Positions 10,533 to 18,407 of a DNA stretch of 64,000 nucleotides are shown in pieces. The notes beneath the pieces were generated by a model. It saw nothing but the letters and a program-made list of their open reading frames with translations, made no database searches and was not told where the DNA came from. Source of the stretch: UBA8437 sp963582065 (lineage in GTDB: Bacteria; Planctomycetota; Planctomycetia; Planctomycetales; Planctomycetaceae); the NCBI GenBank assembly GCA_963582065.1, contig CAUZRQ010000016.1:8840-72839 (forward strand). Reading direction: 5' to 3'. The translations under genes were made by a program, and so were the position numbers. Numbering within the stretch: the first letter of the stretch is position 1; every line of letters starts with the position of its first letter.

Positions 10533-10897
10533 TCGGCCACCCTGACAGCCAGCTTGTTCGACAGTTCCAACAGCGATCGTTTCAGGTCCTCAAGCGTCGG
10601 ATCACCCCCCTGTCGAGGAACCAGCACCAGGTCGAGTCCGGCAGGCAGATCGTGCTGCTGCAGCCGGAACGCCTCGCGGAGCAACCGTTTCAGTCGACCC
10701 CGTCGGACGGCGTTGCCATGCTTCCTCGAAACGCTCAGCCCGAATCGCGTCCCCCGCTGTTCATTCCCGACATCGGCGTAGACCAGCAACTGTCCGTCGC
10801 CGGCCCGGCAACGCGCGGAATAAACCCGATCAAAATCCCGCCGATGCCGCAGGCGCCGCCAGGCAGGAAGACGATGGTCGTCAGACGGAATGGTCAT
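10529..10897 (-). CDS. rnpA: Ribonuclease P protein component
   Basis: Protein cofactor of RNase P, which matures the 5' end of tRNAs. The 122 residues contain LRHRRDFDRVYSARCRAGDG, RFGLSVSRKHGNAVRRGRLK and the RNR-like helix LKRLLREAFR, the standard basic RNA-binding surface. It overlaps yidD by four bases. Upstream on the same strand lies a small membrane protein gene rather than rpmH, which most bacteria keep next to rnpA. Confidence 0.95.
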   Translation of the reverse strand: MTIPSDDHRLPAWRRLRHRRDFDRVYSARCRAGDGQLLVYADVGNEQRGTRFGLSVSRKHGNAVRRGRLKRLLREAFRLQQHDLPAGLDLVLVPRQGGDPTLEDLKRSLLELSNKLAVRVAE

Positions 10898-10927
10898 TGG
10901 ATGAACCCGTGATCGGACGCGGCCGCG

Positions 10928-11197
10928 TCAGCGATCCTCTCGATTCTCCTCATCCTCGGGCGGCACCTGCAAGGGCCACATCGGGTCGGGCGGGGGATCG
11001 CGTGGAGGCAGGCCGTCGCGGACCCGGCGACGCAGGCGACCGCCCATCATCATCACCACCGAGATGGCCCCCAGCCCCAGCAGCACGATCACGACCAGGC
11101 CCACCAACAACAGGACCGAACCGACCTCCTTGGCCAACTCGACCGGTGTATTTTCGATCGCTTCACCGGCCTGACTCACCAGCAACCACCCGTTCAC
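10928..11197 (-). CDS. Small single-span membrane protein, unknown function
   Basis: 89 residues: a polar N-terminus, one strongly hydrophobic helix (VLLLVGLVVIVLLGLGAISV, about residues 28-47), a basic segment GRLRRRVRDG and a proline/acid-rich tail. Topology would put the tail in the cytoplasm by the positive-inside rule. It starts with GTG overlapping the TGA of the dnaJ-like gene (GTGA), so it is translationally coupled to it. No family recognised. The overlap and codon pattern make it a likely real gene, perhaps a partner of the J-domain protein. Confidence 0.65.
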   Translation of the reverse strand: MNGWLLVSQAGEAIENTPVELAKEVGSVLLLVGLVVIVLLGLGAISVVMMMGGRLRRRVRDGLPPRDPPPDPMWPLQVPPEDEENREDR

Positions 11198-12135
11198 GAC
11201 TCACCCCACAATCCGTCTCGCGGAGAGACCCCGATGCCTGCTTCCGAATCGGCCAGCCGCTCGTACAACGCCTGCTGCTCGTCGGACACCTCGTCGGGAA
11301 CAACGATCCGCACCTCGACCAGCTGATCCCCCCGCAGCCCGGTCTTCTGGTTGTGGATCCCCTTGCCCTTCAGCCGGAGTTTCGCGCCGCTGGAGGTGCC
11401 CGGTGGAACAGTCAGGACGACCGGTCCCTCGTCGAGCGTCGGCACCTCGATCCGTGCACCGAGCACTGACTCGGCCGGCGTCATCGGCACCTCGATCAGC
11501 ACGTTGTCACCCTCTCGACGGAACCACGGATGCGGCGAGATCTCCACGGTCACCATCAGGTCGCCGGGCGGTCCCCCGGTGACGGTTGCACCCTGGCCCT
11601 TGAGCCTGAGCACTTCGCCGCTGTGGATCCCCGCCGGGATCCTGATCGTCAACCGCTCCGTCCGGCCTCCCTGACCATCGGGCCGGTTCGACAGCTCGTG
11701 ACCCCCACCGGACACCGCGACCTGGAAGGGGACGCGGATCGAGGTGCGGATGTCCTGTCCTCGCCGAGCCACGGGTCGGCGGGCGGAGGCGGGTCCGCCT
11801 CCCCCGCCGAACAGATCCCCCAGGTCGATGCCGCCGCCGAAGAGGTCCGAAAAGTCGAACCCCCCGGGCATGCCGCCAGGCGGAAATCCCCCGGCTCCGG
11901 CGGCCGACGCCTGCCGGAAGGCCGGGCCGAAACGGTCGTACTGACCCCGGGTCTCGTCGTCGCCGAGAACCTGGTAGGCCTCCTGCACCTCCTTGAACCG
12001 TTCGGCCGCACCCTGATCTTCGCGGTTCTTGTCGGGGTGGAACTTGCGCGAGAGTTTCTTGTACGCCTTGCGGATGTCCTCATCCGACGCCCCTCGCGGG
12101 ACTCCCAGCACGTCGTAGTAATCGCGATCGGCCAT
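11194..12135 (-). CDS. DnaJ-class co-chaperone (CbpA-like, no zinc finger)
   Basis: J-domain co-chaperone that stimulates Hsp70 (DnaK) ATPase. The start at 12135 gives MADRDYYDVLGVPRGASDED, with the HPD motif in RKFHPDKN (residues about 34-36). A Gly/Phe/Pro-rich linker follows (GGFPPGGMPGGFDFSDLFGG), then the two C-terminal substrate-binding domains (RLTIRIPAGIHSGEVLRLKG, PWFRREGDNVLIEVPMTPAE). The CxxCxGxG zinc repeats of true DnaJ are absent, so it belongs to the CbpA/type II class. 313 aa. Divergent from the ABC permease gene, 89 bp apart. Confidence 0.9.
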   Translation of the reverse strand: MADRDYYDVLGVPRGASDEDIRKAYKKLSRKFHPDKNREDQGAAERFKEVQEAYQVLGDDETRGQYDRFGPAFRQASAAGAGGFPPGGMPGGFDFSDLFGGGIDLGDLFGGGGGPASARRPVARRGQDIRTSIRVPFQVAVSGGGHELSNRPDGQGGRTERLTIRIPAGIHSGEVLRLKGQGATVTGGPPGDLMVTVEISPHPWFRREGDNVLIEVPMTPAESVLGARIEVPTLDEGPVVLTVPPGTSSGAKLRLKGKGIHNQKTGLRGDQLVEVRIVVPDEVSDEQQALYERLADSEAGIGVSPRDGLWGES

Positions 12136-12186
12136 CGGCGTCGGTCTGTGCCCCTTCCCACCCGCGTCCCTTCCAGCGTGAGTCGC

Positions 12187-12215
12187 TTCCGAAACAGCGG
12201 GACCCGACCTATTCT
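12187..12215 (+). promoter_or_regulatory. Candidate promoter of the 12225 ABC operon
   Basis: TTCCGA, 17 bp, TATTCT. Only nine bases separate the -10 box from the ATG at 12225, so the transcript could be leaderless. Confidence 0.35.
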
Positions 12216-12224
12216 GCTGAGACA

Positions 12225-13508
12225 ATGTGGCGATTCGCAATCCAGAACCTTGTCTCACGACCGCTTCGGACGCTGCTCGCCCTGGCGGGACTCTCGGTCG
12301 CCATCGCCGGAATGGTCGGTTTGTTCTCGGTGGCCGAGGGAATTGACCGCATGGTCACCGACACGTTCAGCCGCATTCCCGGCCTGGCGATGATGCAGGC
12401 CGGTGCCCCACTGCCGTTGTTTTCCCGGATGCCGGCCGGGTGGGCTGTGGAAATCGAGAAACTCGACGGCGTGCGGGTGGTCAACCCCGAGGTCTGGGCG
12501 CGGGTCAACGTGATCAAGGGCAAGCGGGTGATCGCTCCGCCGCGGTTCCTCTTCGGGACCAACATCGCCAGCCGGCTGAGACTCGAGACCGACGTCTATC
12601 GAGACGCAATGGTCGAAGGCCGGTTCCTGGACAGCACCGATCACAACCAGTTGCACGCCGTCATCAGCCGCCAGATCGCCGAAGACAACGAGATCGGCGT
12701 CGATGACGAACTGTCGATCAACGGGGACAACTTCCGGATCGTCGGCATCTACCATTGCGGCCAACTGATGCTTGACGTCTCGATCATCGTTGACATCGAT
12801 TTGCTCCGTCGCCTGACTCGCTTCGATCGCGACAGCGTCTGCGCATACTACATCGAACCCGACGGCACGGTCGACAACGATGTGCTGGTCGAACAGATCC
12901 GTGAACTGTTCAGGGGTCGAGAGATCCAGTCGACCGGGAACATCGTCGGAGCCATCGCGACCGGGCACCCGCTGATCGATCTGCTGCTGGCGATCCAGAA
13001 CTGGCTCGCCGGAGGCACAGGAGCGTCGAATCGCGAGGCGGTCGATGGCGATGCCGAGCCGATCGAGGTGCGAACGGCCGACGACTGGGCCAAGCGTTTC
13101 GACGAATTCAGCGCCGACCTGAACCTGTTCCTGGGAGTGATGACCGGCATCGGCGTGGTGATCGCAGTGCTGTCGATCATCAACACGATGCTGATGAGCG
13201 TGACCGAGCGGATCATCGAGTTCGGCATCCTGAAGGCCAACGGATGGCGCCGCCGCGACGTAATGACGCTGATCACCTGTGAAAGCGCCGTGCTGGGAGT
13301 GACCGGCGGAGTGATCGGCTGCCTGGTCGGGTGGATCGGCACCGACATCATCAACAGCACCTGGCCCAATCGCCTGCAATTGTATGCCAGCCCGTCCCTG
13401 CTGGCCATCAGCCTGATCTTCAGCACCACTCTGGGGATCGCCGCGGGACTCTACCCGGCCACCTGGGCCATGCGTCTTTCACCCATGGAGGCCATCCGCC
13501 GGGGCTAG
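12225..13508 (+). CDS. ABC transporter permease, FtsX/MacB family
   Basis: Inner-membrane subunit of a MacB/LolCE-type ABC system, which acts as a mechanotransmitter for lipoproteins, peptides or periplasmic partners rather than a channel. MWRFAIQNLVSRPLRTLLAL starts the first membrane helix (about 17-40). A large periplasmic domain (about 45-300) follows, then three helices in the FtsX domain: VMTGIGVVIAVLSIINTMLM, the region from SAVLGVTGGVIG, and LLAISLIFSTTLGIAAGLYP. The ending PMEAIRRG is typical. 427 aa. The cognate ATPase follows 18 bp later. No distinct ribosome binding site is visible upstream. Confidence 0.88.
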   Translation: MWRFAIQNLVSRPLRTLLALAGLSVAIAGMVGLFSVAEGIDRMVTDTFSRIPGLAMMQAGAPLPLFSRMPAGWAVEIEKLDGVRVVNPEVWARVNVIKGKRVIAPPRFLFGTNIASRLRLETDVYRDAMVEGRFLDSTDHNQLHAVISRQIAEDNEIGVDDELSINGDNFRIVGIYHCGQLMLDVSIIVDIDLLRRLTRFDRDSVCAYYIEPDGTVDNDVLVEQIRELFRGREIQSTGNIVGAIATGHPLIDLLLAIQNWLAGGTGASNREAVDGDAEPIEVRTADDWAKRFDEFSADLNLFLGVMTGIGVVIAVLSIINTMLMSVTERIIEFGILKANGWRRRDVMTLITCESAVLGVTGGVIGCLVGWIGTDIINSTWPNRLQLYASPSLLAISLIFSTTLGIAAGLYPATWAMRLSPMEAIRRG

Positions 13509-13526
13509 CAGGCCGGTGAAGACACG

Positions 13527-14261
13527 ATGACCCAACAACCCACGCCGACTCCCTCGATCGAGATCCAGGAGCTGACCAAGGAGTTCACGATCGGTTCGAC
13601 GACGGTCAGCGCCCTCCGCGGAGTGACGACGACCATCTCCGACGGAAGCTTCCAGTTCGTGCTCGGCCCCTCAGGAAGCGGCAAAAGCACCCTGCTGTAC
13701 CTGCTGGGTGCCCTCGACCGACCCACCGCAGGATCGATCACCATCGACGGGCAGAAGATCAACGAGTTGTCCCGCGAAGACCAGGACCGGTTCCGTCGGC
13801 ACGAGGTGGGATTCGTCTTCCAGAGCTTCAACCTGTTGAGCAACCTGACGGCGATCGAGAACGTGCTGGCCCCGTTTCTACCGATCGGCGTCAGCGCAGA
13901 CCTGCGTCAGCGGGCCGATCACCTGCTCGAGCAGGTCGGCCTCGGTGACCGTCGTCAACATCGCCCGCGAGAACTGTCGGGAGGCGAACAGCAGCGGGTG
14001 GCAATCGCACGGGCGCTGCTCAAGCAACCCAAGCTGGTGCTCGCCGACGAGCCCACCGGGGAACTCGACCACAAGACCGGCAGGGAGGTGATGGGATACC
14101 TCCGCCAGCTCCACCAGGACCAGGGCGCCACGGTGGTCGTGGTGACACACGACGAGAGCTACATCGAGCCGGGCGACGAGATCATGCGGCTCCTGGACGG
14201 GGCGGTCGTCAACGGTCCGCAGACCGACCAATCGCCGGCTGAGTTCGACACCGACGAGTGA
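13527..14261 (+). CDS. ABC transporter ATP-binding protein, LolD/MacB type
   Basis: Cytoplasmic ATPase driving the preceding FtsX-family permease. Walker A is GPSGSGKST, the Q-loop lies in GFVFQSFNLLSNLT, the signature is ELSGGEQQRVAIARA, Walker B is LVLADEPTGELD, and the H-loop is VVVVTHDE. 244 aa is usual. The pair has no adjacent membrane-fusion or outer-membrane gene. Whether it serves the convergent thioredoxin-like selenoprotein gene is unknown. Confidence 0.92.
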   Translation: MTQQPTPTPSIEIQELTKEFTIGSTTVSALRGVTTTISDGSFQFVLGPSGSGKSTLLYLLGALDRPTAGSITIDGQKINELSREDQDRFRRHEVGFVFQSFNLLSNLTAIENVLAPFLPIGVSADLRQRADHLLEQVGLGDRRQHRPRELSGGEQQRVAIARALLKQPKLVLADEPTGELDHKTGREVMGYLRQLHQDQGATVVVVTHDESYIEPGDEIMRLLDGAVVNGPQTDQSPAEFDTDE

Positions 14262-14276
14262 TGACAGCCGGCGACG

Positions 14277-14852
14277 TCACGCCAACGCCGCCTCGATACG
14301 CTCAACCGCGTTGGCGCCCGAATCGGTCGGATGCCCTTCCCAGATCACCGTGCCGCTCTTGTCGATCAGGTAAGCCGACGGATAGGCCCTGACCGAGTAC
14401 CGGTCGCAGACGGTCCCCCCCGTATCATGCAGCACGGTGAACGGAATGTTGCTGTGCGCCACGTGGCTTTCGACCTCGTCGAGACTGTCGATGGCCCCGT
14501 TGTCGATCTCGATGATCACCAGGCCCTGATCGGACCACTTCTCGTGCCAACTGACCAGTTGGGGCTGCATCATGCGGCAGCCCCCTCAGTGCATGAAGCT
14601 GAATTCCAGCCACACCACGCTCCCGGCCAGCCCCTTGATCGTGAGCGGAGAATCGGCATTGAGCCACGTGCCACCGCCTTCCAGCGAGGGGGGTGCCTTG
14701 CCCAGGAAGCTGCCGTACATCGCCCCCCCGGATCCCAGCGATATCCCGGCACCGTCACAACCGGCCAGGCCGGCAACCCCACCGGCCATCCCGGCCATCC
14801 CGGCCATCCCGGCCATCCCGGCCAGGGCCATCCGTCGGGTCATTCCACTCAT
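14277..14852 (-). CDS. Thioredoxin-fold (TlpA-like) lipoprotein, probable selenoprotein with in-frame TGA
   Basis: Reads as one 191-residue protein if the TGA at 14588-14586 is decoded as selenocysteine (residue 89). Residues 1-31 are a signal with RR at 6-7, a GMA-repeat hydrophobic core and lipobox LAGC (Cys32), so it would be a lipoprotein on the membrane surface. Before the TGA, GLAGSVVWLEFSFMH matches the beta strand that leads into the active site of TlpA/ResA proteins. After it, GGCRMMQPQLVSWHEKW continues the active-site helix, giving U-G-G-C in place of C-x-x-C. NIPFTVLHDTGG and the cis-Pro loop AYPSAYLIDKSG (Pro158) complete the fold. A SECIS-like hairpin lies 29 nt beyond the TGA. 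The alternative, a pseudogene, is less likely because the frame, spacing and motif all hold. No selA, selB, selC or selD was seen in this window. Confidence 0.8.
14547..14562 (-). promoter_or_regulatory. Candidate bacterial SECIS hairpin
   Basis: On the coding strand CCAACU and AGUUGG form a perfect six-base-pair stem closed by the loop GGUC, starting its loop 29 nt after the UGA. Bacterial SECIS elements are described as short stems with a small apical loop having a G in its first two positions, roughly 16-37 nt after the UGA; this fits. The loop resembles the GGUC of the E. coli fdhF element. Confidence 0.65.
14561..14584 (-). other. Second hairpin directly after the UGA
   Basis: GGGGCUGC and GCAGCCCC give an eight-base-pair stem with an eight-base loop, beginning one nucleotide after the UGA. 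It shares two bases with the GGUC hairpin, so the full forms compete, or shortened forms could stack. It may slow the ribosome or release factor at the UGA. Confidence 0.5.
14784..14819. repeat. Four copies of a 9-bp tandem repeat in the signal-peptide region
   Basis: GGCCATCCC repeated four times, with a partial fifth copy, encodes the Gly-Met-Ala run in the hydrophobic core of the selenoprotein signal. Copy number could vary by slippage in steps of three residues without a frameshift. Confidence 0.85.
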
Positions 14853-14894
14853 CAGTCCGTCGCCCCCTTCCCGCCCAGTTAAAATCTGCCCGTG

Positions 14895-14924
14895 ATTCTA
14901 GGGACTCCGCTTCCTGCTGGGCAA
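14895..14924 (-). promoter_or_regulatory. Candidate promoter of the selenoprotein gene
   Basis: Leftward TTGCCC, 18 bp, TAGAAT. The start site would lie about 35 nt before the ATG at 14852. TAGAAT is also the -10 box proposed for the DUF1501 gene. Confidence 0.4.
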
Positions 14925-14950
14925 CAGGATTCCCCTCCCCGAGGCGCCGC

Positions 14951-14979
14951 TTGTCGCCCTCCCGATCGACTGGTACGGT
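14951..14979 (+). promoter_or_regulatory. Candidate promoter of hslVU
   Basis: TTGTCG, 17 bp, TACGGT, about 65 bp before the hslV ATG and back to back with the selenoprotein promoter. Confidence 0.4.
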
Positions 14980-15043
14980 TGATGAGAGCGGGCACGTCGC
15001 CCGTCCATGGCTCAACTTTCCCCCTCGCACCGTTACTGGTTCC

Positions 15044-15589
15044 ATGCCACAATCTCATTCGACCACTATCCTGGCGGTCCGCCGAGACAACACCGTGGCG
15101 ATCGGCGGTGACGGCCAGGTCACCTACGGCGACACGGTGCTGAAGGCCGACACGACGAAGATCCGCAAGCTGCTCGACGGGCAGGTCCTGGTCGGTTTCG
15201 CCGGCAGCACCGCCGACGCATTCGCGTTGCTCGAGCGGTTCGAGGCGAGGTTGAAAGACTACCCGGGCAACATTCCCCGCGCAGCCACCGAGTTGGCCCG
15301 CGACTGGCGAACCGACCGGGTGCTGCGGCGGCTGGAGGCGATGATGATCGTTGTCGGACCCACCGACAGCCTGCTGGTCACAGGCAACGGTGACGTCGTG
15401 CAACCATCCGACGGAATCCTCGGCATCGGCTCCGGCGGCCAGTACGCCGTGGCTGCCGCCAGGGCCCTGGTGGCTCACACCGAGATGCCGCCGGGCGACA
15501 TCGTTCGAGCCGCCCTGGGCGTTGCCGCGAGCATCGACGTGTACACCAACGACGCGGTGGTCGTGGAGGAGTTGGCGTGTCCGAACTGA
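15044..15589 (+). CDS. hslV: ATP-dependent protease subunit HslV
   Basis: Proteasome-like threonine peptidase that forms a double hexamer and degrades unfolded proteins with HslU. The start at 15044 gives MPQSHS before TTILAVRRDN, so a six-residue propeptide would be removed to expose the catalytic Thr7. VAIGGDGQVTYGDTVLKADT, KIRKLLDGQVLVGFAGSTAD and IGSGGQYAVAAARAL are family signatures. 181 aa is normal. Its last codons overlap the GTG start of hslU by 13 bp, so the pair is coupled. Confidence 0.96.
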   Translation: MPQSHSTTILAVRRDNTVAIGGDGQVTYGDTVLKADTTKIRKLLDGQVLVGFAGSTADAFALLERFEARLKDYPGNIPRAATELARDWRTDRVLRRLEAMMIVVGPTDSLLVTGNGDVVQPSDGILGIGSGGQYAVAAARALVAHTEMPPGDIVRAALGVAASIDVYTNDAVVVEELACPN

Positions 15590-16929
15590 CACCCCGGCAG
15601 ATTGTCGCCGAACTCGACCGCCACATCGTCGGCCAGGATGCCGCCAAGCGGTCCGTTGCCATCGCGTTGCGAAATCGTTGGCGATGGAAGCAACTGCCCG
15701 ATGACCTCCGGCGGGATGTCACGCCCAAGAACATCCTGATGATCGGGCCGACCGGGGTGGGCAAGACCGAGATCACCCGGCGGTTGGCCCAGTTGACCGG
15801 GGCCCCGTTCGTGAAGGTCGAGGCGTCGAAGTACACCGAGGTGGGGTACTACGGGCGGGATGTCGAGAGCATGATCCGCGACCTGGTCGACGCGGCGATC
15901 CACATGGTCCGAGAACAGAAACAGGCCGAGGTGCAGGACGAAGCGGCGGCCAAGGCCGAGGAACGGTTGCTGGACATGCTGGTGCCGCCGACCGACTGGA
16001 CACCGGGGGAGGATCCCGACGAGGAGGCCCGGGCGATCGAACGGCACGAACGGACCCGCGAGAAATTCCGCAAGATGCTCGCCGACGGGGAACTCGAAGA
16101 CAACCTCGTCGATGTCCACGTCGAACAACGACAGTCACCCGTCCAGGTCTTCTCGGCAATGGGACTCGAACAGGTCGACCTCGACGTCCAGAACATGCTC
16201 GAGCGTTTCATGCCACGCCAGGGCAACGATCGCGAACTGCCGGTCTCGGAAGCCCGACGGGTGTTGACCGAGCAGGAAGTCGAAGGACTGCTCGATGACG
16301 ACACGGTCTCCGAAGAAGCCATCCGCCTGGCCACCGACAGCGGGATCGTCTTTCTCGACGAGATGGACAAGATCTGCGGACCCGAGGATTCGGGCAAGGG
16401 GGGAGCCGATGTCAGCCGCCAGGGCGTGCAACGGGACCTGCTGCCAATCATCGAGGGAACCACGGTGCAGACCCGCAACGGGTCGATCAACACCGAGCAC
16501 ATCCTGTTCATCGCCGCCGGAGCGTTTCATCGCTCACGGCCCAGCGACCTGATGCCCGAACTGCAGGGTCGGTTCCCGATCCGCGTCGAACTCAACGACC
16601 TGACCCGGGATGACTTCATCCGCATCCTCACCGAACCCTCGAGTAGCCTGACCCGCCAATACCAGGCACTGCTGGCCGCCGATGGAGTGAAGCTGAAGTT
16701 CACCAAGGACGGGATCGCGGCGATCGCCAACATCGCCTACCAGGTCAACCAGTCGACCCAGAACATCGGTGCCCGACGACTGCACACGATTCTCGAGAGA
16801 CTGCTCGAGGTGGCCAGCTTCGAGGCACCCGAGGACGGTCAAGGCGCACTGAAGATCGACGAGGCCTACGTGCAGGCAGCCCTCGAGGAAGTGTCCCGCG
16901 ACGAGGACCTCAGCCGGTTCATCCTCTAG
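15577..16929 (+). CDS. hslU: ATP-dependent protease ATPase subunit HslU
   Basis: AAA+ unfoldase that feeds substrates to HslV. Walker A GPTGVGKT at residues 57-64, the pore-loop motif GYYGRD after ASKYTEV, an inserted I-domain (about 110-235), Walker B in GIVFLDEMDKI, and sensor and arginine-finger regions in ELQGRFPIRVEL. The C-terminal tail ends SRFIL, the segment known to dock into HslV. 450 aa. GTG start inside the hslV end. Confidence 0.97.
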   Translation: MSELTPRQIVAELDRHIVGQDAAKRSVAIALRNRWRWKQLPDDLRRDVTPKNILMIGPTGVGKTEITRRLAQLTGAPFVKVEASKYTEVGYYGRDVESMIRDLVDAAIHMVREQKQAEVQDEAAAKAEERLLDMLVPPTDWTPGEDPDEEARAIERHERTREKFRKMLADGELEDNLVDVHVEQRQSPVQVFSAMGLEQVDLDVQNMLERFMPRQGNDRELPVSEARRVLTEQEVEGLLDDDTVSEEAIRLATDSGIVFLDEMDKICGPEDSGKGGADVSRQGVQRDLLPIIEGTTVQTRNGSINTEHILFIAAGAFHRSRPSDLMPELQGRFPIRVELNDLTRDDFIRILTEPSSSLTRQYQALLAADGVKLKFTKDGIAAIANIAYQVNQSTQNIGARRLHTILERLLEVASFEAPEDGQGALKIDEAYVQAALEEVSRDEDLSRFIL

Positions 16930-16946
16930 AGGGAGGAACCCGGGCG

Positions 16947-18101
16947 CTACTGATCCGCCTGTCTCTGCTGTTGCCGCCACTGTTTCCGCAATCGACGCCG
17001 CTCCCGCTTGCTCAGACCCTTCAAGGCCTCGGGGTCCGGAAATGCGTTGCTCGATCCGGACTCGACTTCGTCAATCCGGTAGTGCGACTCTTCGTCCTGG
17101 TAGCTGTCTCGGGTCGAGTCATCGTATTCCGAGTAGGCGTAGTCGTCCGCTTCGACGTCCTGCTCCTGCTCGCTGTACTCCTCCTCGTACTCCGCCGCCT
17201 CCTCGTACTCCGCCTCCTCGTGCTCCTCCTCGACGAGTTCCTCCTCGACGAGCTCCTCCTCGGCCTCCTCCTCCTCGACCAGCTCATCCGTCTCGTCGTC
17301 GTAGACAACCTTCTTCGATCGCCACTTTCGGCGCGGGGCGGGTTCGGGCGAGACGTGGACGACATGCCTGAGAAAGACGCCCATCGAGACGACCAGCAGG
17401 GCGGGGGCGGAGACCATCGCCGCGAGCTTCAGGAACGTCACCAGGTACGGGAACAGTTCCAGCACCCCCGCATTGATCAGCGTCGGTTCAAGGACCAGCA
17501 CCAGTCCCGCGACGGCCGTCGTGGTCGAGAGCCACAACAGCAGTCGGGCCGTACGGCTGGTCTTCATTTCGCTGTCCATGACCCAGGCGACGCTGGCAAC
17601 CAGCGCGGCCAACGGCAGCAGCCAGGCAAGAACCTCGCGTTGCCAGACACTCTCGAAGCCGAACTGCGTCAGCAGCACCTGTGAAATCGACTGGTGGGCA
17701 CCGGTGCCCACGACACCGGCGATCACCAGCCAGCTGATCGCCACGCGGGTCCAGGCCCGGTAACGCCCGTCGAAGTCGGTCAGGCAATGACCTCGGACCC
17801 AGCCAATCACCACGGCCAACTGTGCAGCGACGAGCAGCAGCGCACTGGCCATCCACGTCGCCGCGTGAGGCGTGTCGATTCCGAAGACATCCTTGTGGGC
17901 ACTGCGGAACAGTTCGGGGACGCTCTCTTGGAACCACGCGGCCGCGATCACCGCATCGCATGCTCCCAGCAGCAGCAGCGACAAGGCCAACATGGTCCAC
18001 GCCGATCGAGGCACGACCGTTCGGATGCTCAGCGTTGCCGGTTTGGACGGTTTGAACTTGGACGTTTCGTCGCCGTCAACAGCCGTCGTCTCCTCGTTCA
18101 T
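16947..18101 (-). CDS. Six-span membrane protein with long acidic tail, unknown function
   Basis: 384 residues from the ATG at 18101, which has AGGGAG eight bases upstream (an open frame reaches 18236 but has no such site). After about 30 polar residues come six hydrophobic helices, for example MLALSLLLLGACDAVIAAAW, ASALLLVAAQLAVVIGWV, ISWLVIAGVVGTGA, WLLPLAALVASVAW and LLLWLSTTTAVAGLVLVL. The last ~150 residues are a highly acidic Glu/Tyr/Asp-rich low-complexity region (EEEEAEEELVEEELVEEE), ending in a basic stretch SKRERRRLRKQWRQQQRQ. No family recognised. Charge distribution suggests a cytoplasmic tail binding basic partners (inference). Confidence 0.7.
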   Translation of the reverse strand: MNEETTAVDGDETSKFKPSKPATLSIRTVVPRSAWTMLALSLLLLGACDAVIAAAWFQESVPELFRSAHKDVFGIDTPHAATWMASALLLVAAQLAVVIGWVRGHCLTDFDGRYRAWTRVAISWLVIAGVVGTGAHQSISQVLLTQFGFESVWQREVLAWLLPLAALVASVAWVMDSEMKTSRTARLLLWLSTTTAVAGLVLVLEPTLINAGVLELFPYLVTFLKLAAMVSAPALLVVSMGVFLRHVVHVSPEPAPRRKWRSKKVVYDDETDELVEEEEAEEELVEEELVEEEHEEAEYEEAAEYEEEYSEQEQDVEADDYAYSEYDDSTRDSYQDEESHYRIDEVESGSSNAFPDPEALKGLSKRERRRLRKQWRQQQRQADQ

Positions 18102-18407
18102 CTCTGGAACTCCCTGGTCGACAGCAAGCCGCCGTCGTCGTCGTTCATCCAGCCAGCGTGCTCCGGCAAATCGCATGGCCATCGCGCCCACTCCTGTTTG
18201 CAGAAACGTCCGATCGATCGGTCTCTTGCCGCCCACAGCCGATACAAGCAGCCCACAACGGACTCATTCGCTCTCTATCGGCTTTCTCCATCCACTTTCG
18301 TTGGTCCAACCGCTGCCGCGATCGGCATTTCCGGGCTATGCTGTTGGTGAGGACTGCCTGTGGAAGACGGTCCCGATCAGGACCACGCGGGTCCGGGATC
18401 AATCACC
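18102..18407. other. Divergent intergenic region, about 306 bp
   Basis: Lies between the leftward membrane protein and the rightward SGNH-like gene. A TATGCT hexamer at 18337-18342 could be a -10 box for the rightward gene, but no good -35 was found. No RNA gene or convincing small open frame was seen. Confidence 0.4.

Noticed and set aside
14277..14852. Treating the thioredoxin-like gene as two genes, or as a pseudogene with a nonsense mutation
   Set aside because: The TGA sits exactly at the first active-site cysteine, both halves are intact and in frame, and a SECIS-like hairpin follows. A random stop would be unlikely to hit that codon. It remains open until selA/selB/selC/selD are found.
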